From assembly GCA_900545455.1 (NCBI GenBank), contig UQZF01000146.1, forward strand, positions 1-7,302: a DNA stretch of 7,302 nucleotides. The letters run 5' to 3'. Below the pieces are notes generated by a model that saw nothing but the letters and a program-made list of their open reading frames with translations, ran no database searches and had not been told where the DNA came from. Both the position numbers and the translations under genes were made by a program. Shown here piece after piece: positions 1 to 6,595 of the stretch. Origin of the DNA: an uncultured Eubacteriales bacterium. GTDB taxonomy: Bacteria; Bacillota; Clostridia; Lachnospirales; Lachnospiraceae. Numbering within the stretch: the first letter of the stretch is position 1; every line of letters starts with the position of its first letter.

Positions 1-53
1 GAGATCTACACCTAAGCCTTCGTCGGCAGCGTCAGAATGTGTATAAGAGACAG
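1..53 (+). other. Untrimmed Illumina Nextera i5 adapter (sequencing artefact)
   Basis: The contig begins with library-construction sequence. Bases 1-11 (GAGATCTACAC) match the end of the Illumina P5 arm. Bases 12-19 (CTAAGCCT) match a Nextera i5 index I recall as S508. Bases 20-33 (TCGTCGGCAGCGTC) are the Nextera Read 1 stem. Bases 34-53 are the Tn5 mosaic end, with one extra A at 36/37 compared with the canonical AGATGTGTATAAGAGACAG. The order arm, index, stem, mosaic end is exactly that of a Nextera library molecule, so this is not a natural transposon end. Genomic sequence starts at 54. The extra A shows that the terminal read carries at least one error. Confidence 0.97.
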
Positions 54-112
54 CCTTTTACTCCTCCATGCCCTGCAAAATGCAAATCCTGTTTTACTGA
101 AAATTCCCATTG
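54..112. other. Short non-coding stretch at contig end
   Basis: These are the bases between the adapter and the end of the broken CPCC gene. I see no start site, hairpin or terminator for the upstream minus-strand genes here. The transcript end of the HAD/CPCC pair is therefore outside the assembled sequence or not recognisable. Confidence 0.5.
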
Positions 113-312
113 CTAATCAATACCATGCAATTCATCTTCTTTAGGTTTTCGCACATGCTTTTTCATTTCTTCTTCACATGCACCAAACAATAAAAAATTA
201 TGGCATCCTCCCAAAAACACACCGGGCATATATCGTAATTACCATTAGGTCTTTCATCAAAAGTATAAAATCCACAACATGGACACTTATATTTTTCAAT
301 TATTTTATTCAT
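113..312 (-). pseudogene. CPCC-family cysteine-rich small protein, frame-disrupted
   Basis: The ATG at 312-310 opens a frame giving MNKIIEKYKCPCCGFYTFDE, then an RPNG turn and ICPVCFWED. This is the hallmark of the small CPCC cysteine-rich proteins (putative zinc-binding, function unknown), with cysteines at residues 10, 12, 13, 29 and 32. After FWED the frame runs into AIIFYCLVHVKKK and stops at 163, giving only 49 residues. The usual family ending, NFLLFGACEEEMKKHVRKP followed by KEDELHGID, is present but in another frame, ending at the TAG at 113-115. The family segment between FWED and NFxxFGAC (about 20-25 residues including a PDxxGGAN stretch, from memory) is missing. The simplest reading is an out-of-frame internal deletion near 200-212. 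A one-base error in the A6 run at 192-197 would also reconnect the frames but would not restore the missing segment. The start overlaps the HAD stop by eight bases, which suggests coupled translation. An assembly error at this contig end is possible. Confidence 0.75.
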
Positions 313-1675
313 ACTTATGCAAAACCTCAAATATTCCGTCCGCACTGTCAATGAAGCACTCAGCCCCGAGCTTCTCCATATCGACGCGCTTTCTAAAGCC
401 CCACTCAACCATGATAAGCTTCATTCCCGCATTTTTCGCCGTCTCTATGTCGACCTCAGAGTCACCGACATAGACAGCATTTGCACGGCTTTTATTAAGT
501 CTGTATAACGCCTCGTTCACCATATCCGCCTCAGGCTTTTTTGCCATGTTCGGATTGTCACCGACGACAACATGAATCAGATTTCCGAAGAAATGCTCGC
601 AGAGACTCTTCGTCGCACTCTGAAGCTTGTTCGACACGACCGCAATGTTATAGCCCTGCTCCCCAAGCTTGGTTAGCATATTGATTATTCCCGGGTAAGG
701 TCTTGTGTGGTCGAGATTGTGAATGGCATAGTGCTCCTTAAAGTCCGCAAAAACCTTGTCAAACAACTCCTTATCCGTTCCCTGCGGCACGGCGCGCTCG
801 ATAAGCTTTGCGACACCGTTTCCCACAAAAGCTGTGACCTCCTCAAGACTTCTGACAGGCATTCCATGCTTTTCCAAGGCATAGTTGGTGCTCGCCGCCA
901 AGTCCTCTATCGTGTAGAGAAGTGTTCCGTCGAGGTCGAAAATGACGGTGTCTATTTTCTGAGTTTCACTGCTTTTCACTAATATTTTATCCGTTTCCAA
1001 TGTATTATTTTGCGATATATCAGCAGCTTTATCAGCAAGATTTTGTTCAAGAAATATATCCTCAAGCTCGCTGAACTTATCAATGCTCCTCCACGGCTTC
1101 TCAACCTTTCCGAGACCGTAGGCTGCATAGACAATCGGGATGCCCGCCTTCTCGCAGGAGTTGGCGTCGCCCTGCGTGTCACCGACATAGACCGCATTCT
1201 TTAAGCCGTTGCGCTCGATAATCTGTCTTATCGTGACATCCTTTGACGCGTTCGTGTCGCCAAAGCACATCCAGTCGGTGAAATATTTCTGCACATCATG
1301 TACCGCAAAGACGGTATCTATATAGCCTCTCTGCGCATTTGTCACGATAAAGAGCTTATATTTTTCCGAGAGCTTCCTAAGCGTTTCCGCAACACCATCA
1401 TACAAATCGGGCGCATATTTTATAAGATACTCTTTCTGTCTCTTGTAGATGGTTCCCGTTATCTTCTCGTATTCCTCCCTCGTGCTGTTCGGGTAAAAAT
1501 GAAAGAAAATCGTATCCATCGTCTTGCCGAACATAGCACCGAGGCTCTTTCCGTCAAAATTTATCTCCCAGTCGGTGAGCTCCGTGATAACATCGCGCCA
1601 TGCAAGCGCAACCGCATCCCTCACATCCCACAACGTGCCGTCCACATCAAATATTATGCTGTCAAAATTATTCAT
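305..1675 (-). CDS. Tandem double-domain HAD-family hydrolase (phosphoglycolate phosphatase-like)
   Basis: This 456-residue cytoplasmic protein carries two full haloacid-dehalogenase (HAD) hydrolase domains. Domain 1 (about 1-210) has motif I DVDGT (nucleophile D10, acid/base D12), motif II T112 in VTNAQ, motif III K145 and motif IV VGDTQGD (D166, D170). Domain 2 (about 241-456) has DLDGT (D247, D249), S348 in VSNK, K380 in KPEAD and VGDSEVD (D405, D409). A polar linker (about 211-240) joins them. Both catalytic sets look intact, so both halves should be Mg-dependent phosphatases, resembling subfamily IA enzymes such as phosphoglycolate or pyrophosphate phosphatases. The substrate cannot be read from the sequence. 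Single-domain relatives are about 210-230 residues, so this is a fusion or duplication; the halves differ strongly and the duplication is not recent. I chose the ATG at 1675 because GAGGAA lies six bases upstream (1687-1682). An in-frame TTG at 1696 would add seven residues that simply translate this ribosome binding site. Confidence 0.9.
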   Translation of the reverse strand: MNNFDSIIFDVDGTLWDVRDAVALAWRDVITELTDWEINFDGKSLGAMFGKTMDTIFFHFYPNSTREEYEKITGTIYKRQKEYLIKYAPDLYDGVAETLRKLSEKYKLFIVTNAQRGYIDTVFAVHDVQKYFTDWMCFGDTNASKDVTIRQIIERNGLKNAVYVGDTQGDANSCEKAGIPIVYAAYGLGKVEKPWRSIDKFSELEDIFLEQNLADKAADISQNNTLETDKILVKSSETQKIDTVIFDLDGTLLYTIEDLAASTNYALEKHGMPVRSLEEVTAFVGNGVAKLIERAVPQGTDKELFDKVFADFKEHYAIHNLDHTRPYPGIINMLTKLGEQGYNIAVVSNKLQSATKSLCEHFFGNLIHVVVGDNPNMAKKPEADMVNEALYRLNKSRANAVYVGDSEVDIETAKNAGMKLIMVEWGFRKRVDMEKLGAECFIDSADGIFEVLHKYE

Positions 1676-1681
1676 ACTTGC

Positions 1682-1687
1682 TTCCTC
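1682..1687 (-). promoter_or_regulatory. Ribosome binding site of the tandem HAD gene
   Basis: GAGGAA on the minus strand is followed by a six-base spacer (GCAAGT) and the ATG at 1675. It decides against the upstream in-frame TTG at 1696. Confidence 0.7.
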
Positions 1688-1740
1688 GCCTTCCAAATCT
1701 CAAAAAGCAGCCTATAAGCTTTCTGTTCTTATATTTATTA

Positions 1741-1931
1741 TGGGTATATTTCCTGATTTCAATCGGCGTATACCCATTCAGAGCTGATTTTCCCGTGCAT
1801 GCGGGTATTTTTATAACAATATCTTATTCTATACCCAATTTTGCCATACTAGCACCACTATCTCGGGTATGATTTCATATTTTACATACTAAGTACCCAA
1901 AAGGCAATTATTTTTTCACCGTTCCGGGTAT
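1741..1931. repeat. Alternating-orientation GGGTAT hexamer array, 61-62 bp period
   Basis: Seven hexamers alternate in orientation. GGGTAT starts at 1742, 1803, 1865 and 1926. Its reverse complement ATACCC starts at 1770 and 1831, with the one-mismatch GTACCC at 1893. Same-orientation copies are 61, 62 and 61 bases apart (forward) and 61 and 62 apart (reverse). The interval from a forward copy to the next reverse copy is 28 every time, and from reverse to forward it is 33, 34, 33. An eighth, degraded site (GTAGCC at 1955-1960) lies close to the next predicted position. Flanking conservation extends only to about YGGGTATW; the DNA between sites is unrelated from unit to unit. The first pair forms a perfect nine-base inverted repeat (1740-1748 with 1769-1777). 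The regular spacing points to a protein-binding array or a decayed repeat family. It sits between carB and the HAD gene and overlaps the likely HAD promoter region. Function unknown. Confidence 0.8.
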
Positions 1932-2025
1932 TTTACATGACTTTTCAGGCAGTTGTAGCCACGCACAGATATACAACAGGCATACGCCATGACCATGCGT
2001 ACAATTACACAGTCAGGACAAGCAA

Positions 2026-2068
2026 AGAAGGACAATAACAGCCAAATCTCTGCTGATATTGTCCTTCT
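2026..2068 (-). terminator. Strong hairpin after carB, probable carAB terminator
   Basis: A perfect 12-base stem (AGAAGGACAATA, 2026-2037, with TATTGTCCTTCT, 2057-2068) continues after one mismatch with CAGC/GCTG, leaving a loop of about nine bases. It begins about 23 bases beyond the carB stop. On the minus strand the stem is followed by a T-rich but interrupted stretch (TTGCTTGTCC). It therefore lacks a clean U-tract, and termination is inferred from stem strength and position. The symmetrical stem could also act on plus-strand transcription. Confidence 0.7.
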
Positions 2069-2091
2069 GATTATATACACTTAATGATATT

Positions 2092-5000
2092 CTATCTGCT
2101 TCCGATAGTTGCGATGTCGATAGGGCTCATGTCCTGCTCGTCCTGATTCTCAAGGCTTGTGATAAGCGCGTGAGCAGTGTCGAGAGATGTGAGAACATTT
2201 ACACCTGTCTCGATTGCGTGACGGCGGATTAAGAAGCCGTCACCGCTGTGCTCGATACCGTTCGACGGGCTGTCGATTACGAGGTCAATCTTGTGCTCAA
2301 GAATGAGGTCGAGAAGTGTCGGTGCCTCCTGCTCAAGCTTGTTGACCTTGATTGCGTTTACGCCTCTCTCGTTTAAGTACTTCGCTGTACCGAGTGTAGC
2401 ATAAATCTTGTAGCCAAGCTTCTCAAAGCGCTGTGCGATGTCGACAACATCCGGCTTGTCCTCATCCTTAACGGTAATGATAATCTGCTTGTGCTTAGGA
2501 AGGTTCACACCTGCTCCCTGGAATGCCTTGTAGAGAGCCTCATTGAACTGCTTTGCGATACCGAGGCACTCACCTGTTGACTTCATCTCAGGTCCGAGGC
2601 TTATATCAGCGCCCCTGATTTTTTCAAATGAGAATACAGGCATCTTTATTGCGATGTAGTCCGCCTTCGCCTGAAGTCCCGGAGTGTAGCCCATGCTCTT
2701 TATTGTATGTCCTGTTATGACGCGAGTTGCGAGCTTTACGATAGGGATTCCCGTAACCTTGCTGATGTACGGAACCGTTCTCGATGAACGAGGGTTTACC
2801 TCGATTACATACACATCGTCGTGGCTTACGATGAACTGAATGTTGATAAGTCCCTTTACATGGAGAGCTCTTGCAAGCTTGCCCGTGTAATCCTCAAGTG
2901 TTGCGATAACCTTGTCATTAAGGCTCTGTGCAGGATATACGGAGATTGAGTCTCCCGAGTGGATACCCGCTCTCTCAATATGCTCCATGATACCCGGAAT
3001 GAGGATGTCCTCGCCGTCACATACGGCATCAACCTCGATTTCCTTTCCGACAATATATTTATCTACAAGTACAGGATGCTCCTGAACCTGTCTGTTGATA
3101 ATGTTCATGAACTCGATTACATCCTTGTCGGATATTGCAATCTGCATTCCCTGTCCGCCAAGAACGTATGAAGGTCTTACAAGCACTGGGTATCCGAGGT
3201 CGTGTGCGGCATCGAGTGCCTCCTCGACTGTGAATACCGTATGTCCCTTCGGTCTTGGAATTGCGCACTTCTCAAGAATCTCATCAAAGAGCTCTCTGTC
3301 CTCGGCAGCGTCAACGTCCTCTGCACTTGTTCCGAGAATAGGGACTCCCATCTCCATAAGGCTCTTGGTAAGCTTGATTGCCGTCTGTCCACCGAACTGA
3401 ACAACTGCTCCGTCCGGCTTCTCAAGCTCAACGATGTTCTCGACATCCTCAGGTGTAAGTGGCTCAAAGTAGAGCTTGTCCGCAATATCAAAGTCGGTAC
3501 TTACGGTCTCAGGATTGTTATTTACAATGATTGTCTCATAGCCCTCCTGCTTGAATGCCCATGTGCTGTGAACCGAGCAGTAGTCAAACTCGATACCCTG
3601 ACCGATTCTGATAGGACCGGAACCGAGCACGAGAACCTTCTTCTCAGGATGTGTCTTTATAACCTCGTTCTCGCTCTTAAAGCATGAATAATAGTAAGGC
3701 GTCGTCGCCTCGAACTCTGCCGCACATGTATCAACCATCTTGAAGGCGGCGTGGATGCCGTACTCGTTTCTGAGCGCCTTGATGTCCTTCGTTGTCTTTC
3801 CCGTGAGCTTTGCGATGACATTGTCAGGGAACTCAATTCTCTTAGCCTCTAAGAGAAGCTCCTTGGTGAGCGGCTGAGACTTGAGCGCATTCTCCATCTC
3901 GACGAGAATTGCAATCTTATCTATGAACCATACGTCAATCTTGGTTATATCGTGAATTGTATCGTAATCTACACCTCTTCTAATTGCCTCGGCAATAACA
4001 TAGATTCTTCTGTCGTCAACTCTGTGAAGCATCTCTATGATGTCGTCGTTCGTGTATGACGAGTAATCCTCATTTATGAGGCAGTCCACATGCTGCTCGA
4101 GCGAGCGGATAGCCTTCATGAGTGCACCCTCGAAGTTCGTACAGATGCTCATTACCTCACCTGTAGCCTTCATCTGGGTTGTGAGCTTTCTTGAAGCGTG
4201 GATAAATTTATCAAAAGGAAGTCTCGGAATCTTAACTACGCAGTAGTCAAGTGCAGGCTCAAAGCTTGCGTAGGTCTTTCCCGTAATTGCGTTCTTAATC
4301 TCATCGAGTGTGTAGCCGAGTGCAATCTTGGCTGCAACCTTTGCGATAGGATAACCTGTCGCCTTGGAGGCAAGCGCTGAGGAACGGCTTACTCTCGGGT
4401 TAACCTCGATTACACAGTACTCGAAGCTTGTAGGATGAAGAGCGAACTGAACATTACATCCGCCCGTAATCTGAAGCTCGTTGATGATGTTGAGTGCTGA
4501 TGAACGAAGCATCTGGTACTCTTTATCGGAAAGTGTCTGGCTAGGTGCAACAACGATACTGTCTCCCGTGTGGACTCCGACAGGATCTAAGTTCTCCATG
4601 TTACATACGGTGATGCAGTTGCCCGCGCTGTCTCGCATAACCTCGTACTCGATTTCCTTCCAGCCAGCGATACATCTCTCGACGAGAACCTGACCAACTC
4701 TTGAGAGACGGAGACCGTTAGAGAGAATCTCAACAAGCTCCTCCTCGTTGTTGGCGATACCGCCGCCGCTTCCTCCGAGTGTGTATGCAGGACGAAGAAC
4801 AACAGGATAACCAATCTTATTCGTAAATGCAATACCGTCCTCGACATTCTCAACAACGAGTGACGGTGCACAAGGCTCGCCAATCTTCTCCATAGTGGTC
4901 TTGAACTCGAGTCTGTCCTCCGCCTTCTTGATTGTGAGTGCGGTTGTACCGATGAGCTTTACATTGTGCTCCTCAAGAAAGCCTGTCTCGGCAATCTCCA

Positions 5001-5298
5001 TTGCAAGGTTAAGACCTGCCTGTCCGCCGAGTGTAGGAAGAATGCTGTCCGGCTTCTCCTTAATGATAATCTGCTCGAGAGACTTGATTGTGAGAGGCTC
5101 GATATATACCTCGTCTGCGATGTCCTTATCCGTCATGATGGTGGCAGGGTTGGAGTTGACCAAAACTACCTCGATGCCCTCCTCCTTGAGTGAACGGCAT
5201 GCCTGTGTTCCCGCATAGTCGAACTCGGCAGCCTGACCGATTACAATAGGACCTGAACCGATAACCAATACTTTTTTAATGTCTTTATTCTTAGGCAT
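2092..5298 (-). CDS. carB: Carbamoyl-phosphate synthase large subunit
   Basis: This 1068-residue subunit uses two ATP, bicarbonate and ammonia (tunnelled from CarA) to make carbamoyl phosphate for pyrimidine and arginine synthesis in the cytoplasm. The length matches full-length CarB (about 1070). The order is: carboxyphosphate domain (about 1-400) with GSGPIVIGQAAEFDY at 14-28, R129, R169, E215 and EVNPR at 298-302; oligomerisation region (about 401-550); carbamoyl-phosphate domain (about 551-935) with GSGPIRIGQGIEFDY at 559-573 and EVNPR at 833-837; and C-terminal MGS-like allosteric domain (about 936-1068). By comparison with E. coli numbering (from memory), UMP-site residues K948, T968, T971 and K987 are kept, while the N1015 and T1017 equivalents are D1009 and P1011. 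Ornithine-site residues E775 and D783 are kept. The ATG at 5298 shares its A with the carA stop (TAATG). GGGAGGT lies eight bases upstream, inside the last carA codons, so translation is probably coupled. Confidence 0.99.
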   Translation of the reverse strand: MPKNKDIKKVLVIGSGPIVIGQAAEFDYAGTQACRSLKEEGIEVVLVNSNPATIMTDKDIADEVYIEPLTIKSLEQIIIKEKPDSILPTLGGQAGLNLAMEIAETGFLEEHNVKLIGTTALTIKKAEDRLEFKTTMEKIGEPCAPSLVVENVEDGIAFTNKIGYPVVLRPAYTLGGSGGGIANNEEELVEILSNGLRLSRVGQVLVERCIAGWKEIEYEVMRDSAGNCITVCNMENLDPVGVHTGDSIVVAPSQTLSDKEYQMLRSSALNIINELQITGGCNVQFALHPTSFEYCVIEVNPRVSRSSALASKATGYPIAKVAAKIALGYTLDEIKNAITGKTYASFEPALDYCVVKIPRLPFDKFIHASRKLTTQMKATGEVMSICTNFEGALMKAIRSLEQHVDCLINEDYSSYTNDDIIEMLHRVDDRRIYVIAEAIRRGVDYDTIHDITKIDVWFIDKIAILVEMENALKSQPLTKELLLEAKRIEFPDNVIAKLTGKTTKDIKALRNEYGIHAAFKMVDTCAAEFEATTPYYYSCFKSENEVIKTHPEKKVLVLGSGPIRIGQGIEFDYCSVHSTWAFKQEGYETIIVNNNPETVSTDFDIADKLYFEPLTPEDVENIVELEKPDGAVVQFGGQTAIKLTKSLMEMGVPILGTSAEDVDAAEDRELFDEILEKCAIPRPKGHTVFTVEEALDAAHDLGYPVLVRPSYVLGGQGMQIAISDKDVIEFMNIINRQVQEHPVLVDKYIVGKEIEVDAVCDGEDILIPGIMEHIERAGIHSGDSISVYPAQSLNDKVIATLEDYTGKLARALHVKGLINIQFIVSHDDVYVIEVNPRSSRTVPYISKVTGIPIVKLATRVITGHTIKSMGYTPGLQAKADYIAIKMPVFSFEKIRGADISLGPEMKSTGECLGIAKQFNEALYKAFQGAGVNLPKHKQIIITVKDEDKPDVVDIAQRFEKLGYKIYATLGTAKYLNERGVNAIKVNKLEQEAPTLLDLILEHKIDLVIDSPSNGIEHSGDGFLIRRHAIETGVNVLTSLDTAHALITSLENQDEQDMSPIDIATIGSR

Positions 5299-6371
5299 TA
5301 TCTTGCACCTCCCATCATCTCTATGAATCTGTCAAATAAAAATCCCGTGTCAAGAGGGCCTGCACAAGCCTCAGGATGGAACTGCACCGTGTACACGTTC
5401 TTCTTGAGGTATGTAAGACCTTCATTCGTTCCGTCGTTTACATTGCAGAAGCTCGGAACCGCAAGGTCGGAGGAAATCGTCTTTTCATCGACAACATATC
5501 CGTGATTCTGGCTGGAAATGTATACCTTTCCCGTCTTTAAATCCTTAACAGGATGATTTGCTCCTCTGTGTCCGTACTTCATCTTATGCGTGTCAGCTCC
5601 CGTTGCGAGTGCCATAAGCTGATGTCCGAGACAGATTGCAAAAATCGGAACGCCCGACTCATAGAGCTTGCGTACCTCGTCGATTATCGTTCCGCAGTCC
5701 TTAGGATCTCCGGGACCGTTCGACAACATGATTCCGTCAGGATTGTCGGCAAGTATCTCCTCCGCCGTTGTTCTAGCAGGATATACGGTAACCTTGCAGC
5801 CTCTCTTGTTAAGGCTTCTTGCAATATTTCTCTTTGCGCCGAAATCCATGAGCGCAACCTTGTAGCCGTCGCCGTCAAGAACATACTTCTCGGCACATGT
5901 CACCTTATCGACAACATTTCCCGTGCGGTATTCCTTAATCTTAGGAATAATCTCATCAAGGTTATAATTTTCATTTGTGGTTATCATGCCGTTCATGGTA
6001 CCCTTTTCACGGAGGATTTTAGTAAGAGCTCTGGTATCAATACCTGAAATACCGGGGATGTCATTAACTTCAAGGAAATTCTGGATGGTATCTTCACTTC
6101 TGAAATTACTAGGGATTCTCGATAACTCCCTGACAATAAAACCGTCCGGCCATGGCTTGCCAGACTCCATATCTGCTCGACATATTCCGTAATTACCAAT
6201 CAAAGGATATGTCATCACTACCGCCTGTCCGGCATAAGAGGGATCAGTCAAAACCTCAAGATAACCGGTCATTGAGGTATTAAAAACTATCTCGCTGATG
6301 ACTTCTCTCGTTGAACCGATACTGGTTCCTTCAAATACATTTCCGTCCTCAAGAATCAGAAAAGCTTTCAT
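5298..6371 (-). CDS. carA: Carbamoyl-phosphate synthase small (glutaminase) subunit
   Basis: This 357-residue subunit hydrolyses glutamine and delivers ammonia to CarB. The N-terminal CPSase small-chain domain (about 1-150) starts MKAFLILEDGNVFEG and contains NTSMTGYLEVLTDPSYAGQ. The C-terminal class I glutamine amidotransferase domain (about 171-355) has the SNGPGDP oxyanion-loop motif at 217-223, nucleophile C247 in FAICLGHQ, and H332 and E334 in QFHPEA, so the Cys-His-Glu triad is complete. The length is normal for the family. I start it at the ATG at 6371 because the family begins MKAFLxLEDG. The preceding GGTGG (6380-6376) is only four bases away and AAAGGA (6391-6386) is far, so the ribosome binding site is weaker than that of carB. 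Extending to 6395 or 6446 would add residues with no family match. It is the first gene of the carAB pair, behind a hairpin-containing leader. Confidence 0.98.
   Translation of the reverse strand: MKAFLILEDGNVFEGTSIGSTREVISEIVFNTSMTGYLEVLTDPSYAGQAVVMTYPLIGNYGICRADMESGKPWPDGFIVRELSRIPSNFRSEDTIQNFLEVNDIPGISGIDTRALTKILREKGTMNGMITTNENYNLDEIIPKIKEYRTGNVVDKVTCAEKYVLDGDGYKVALMDFGAKRNIARSLNKRGCKVTVYPARTTAEEILADNPDGIMLSNGPGDPKDCGTIIDEVRKLYESGVPIFAICLGHQLMALATGADTHKMKYGHRGANHPVKDLKTGKVYISSQNHGYVVDEKTISSDLAVPSFCNVNDGTNEGLTYLKKNVYTVQFHPEACAGPLDTGFLFDRFIEMMGGAR
5307..5313 (-). promoter_or_regulatory. Ribosome binding site of carB, inside the carA 3' end
   Basis: GGGAGGT on the minus strand, eight bases before the carB ATG, coincides with codons for the final MMGGAR of CarA. 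It fixes the carB start and supports re-initiation after the TAATG junction. Confidence 0.85.
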
Positions 6372-6478
6372 TATACCACCATTAATCCTTTCCATCTGTA
6401 CTTTTGCATAACAATTCAAGAATAATGTATATTTAATGCAAATCATGTATAAAATTACATTATTTCCTAAATTTTCTC

Positions 6479-6542
6479 AAAAAAAAAGACAGCTATACGG
6501 AGGTCATACCCTCGTCGCCTCGGGCATCTCCTTGTGTCTTTT
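6479..6542 (-). terminator. Terminator-like hairpin with T9 tract in the carA leader
   Basis: Read on the minus strand, AAAAGACA (6542-6535) pairs with TGTCTTTT (6491-6484), and the run of T continues to 6479. Inside, GGAG (6531-6528) pairs with CTCC (6502-6499), and ATGCCC (6527-6522) pairs with GGGTAT (6511-6506) including one G-T pair, over a ten-base loop GAGGCGACGA. A long stem followed directly by nine T is a standard intrinsic terminator. It lies 108 bases before the carA ATG and about 150 bases after the stop at 6690. It may end the upstream transcript, or act as an attenuator of carAB if the promoter is upstream of it. An alternative GAGG/ACCTC pairing could compete with the inner stem. 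I do not see a match to the PyrR binding-loop pattern or to a riboswitch class I know. Confidence 0.75.
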
Positions 6543-6558
6543 CCTCTAAGTTGACAAA

Positions 6559-6587
6559 AGTTTACCACAAACTAAAGCTTATTGCAA
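6559..6587 (-). promoter_or_regulatory. Candidate carA promoter upstream of the hairpin
   Basis: On the minus strand TTGCAA (6587-6582) and TAAACT (6564-6559) are separated by 17 bases, each matching four of six bases of the sigma-A consensus. Transcription would start near 6552, immediately before the terminator-like hairpin. A weaker alternative lies downstream of the hairpin (TTGAGA at 6480-6475, 17 bases, TAATTT at 6457-6452) in A/T-rich DNA. The sequence alone does not decide between them. Confidence 0.35.
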
Positions 6588-6595
6588 GCACTAAA

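Noticed and set aside
34..53. Tn5-like mosaic end as a natural transposon terminus.
   Set aside because: It is joined to the P5 arm, an i5 index and the Read 1 stem in library order, so it comes from tagmentation chemistry.
1675..1696. Longer HAD start at the TTG at 1696.
   Set aside because: The added residues translate the GAGGAA ribosome binding site itself, and the ATG at 1675 has ideal spacing.
1741..1960. The 61-62 base period resembles a CRISPR repeat-spacer unit.
   Set aside because: Only the 6-8 base ends recur, in alternating orientation. There is no conserved 24-40 base repeat, no leader and no cas gene in the window.
1983..2001. Small inverted repeat TACGC/GCGTA.
   Set aside because: A five-base stem with a nine-base loop is expected by chance and has no T-tract or neighbouring gene feature.
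3202..3687. Long plus-strand open frames opposite carB and carA (for example 3202-3687 and 5553-6047).
   Set aside because: They are antisense to well-conserved coding sequence, have no family resemblance and arise from codon bias on the other strand.
6371..6446. Longer carA starts at 6446 or 6395.
   Set aside because: The extension has no resemblance to CarA N-termini and lacks a ribosome binding site; MKAFLILEDG is the family start.
6507..6530. Tiny leader peptide MPEATRV in the carA leader hairpin (minus strand, ATG at 6527).
   Set aside because: The GGAG directly abuts the ATG with no spacing and the codons show no run of regulatory amino acids, so translation is doubtful.
6479..6545. 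PyrR-type attenuator or a known riboswitch before carA.
   Set aside because: The purine-rich internal bulge and CNGNGAGG-like loop expected of a PyrR site are not present, and no riboswitch core I know fits the sequence.
6551..6580. Plus-strand TTGACA (6551-6556) as a promoter.
   Set aside because: There is no acceptable -10 at 16-18 bases and no plus-strand gene downstream.
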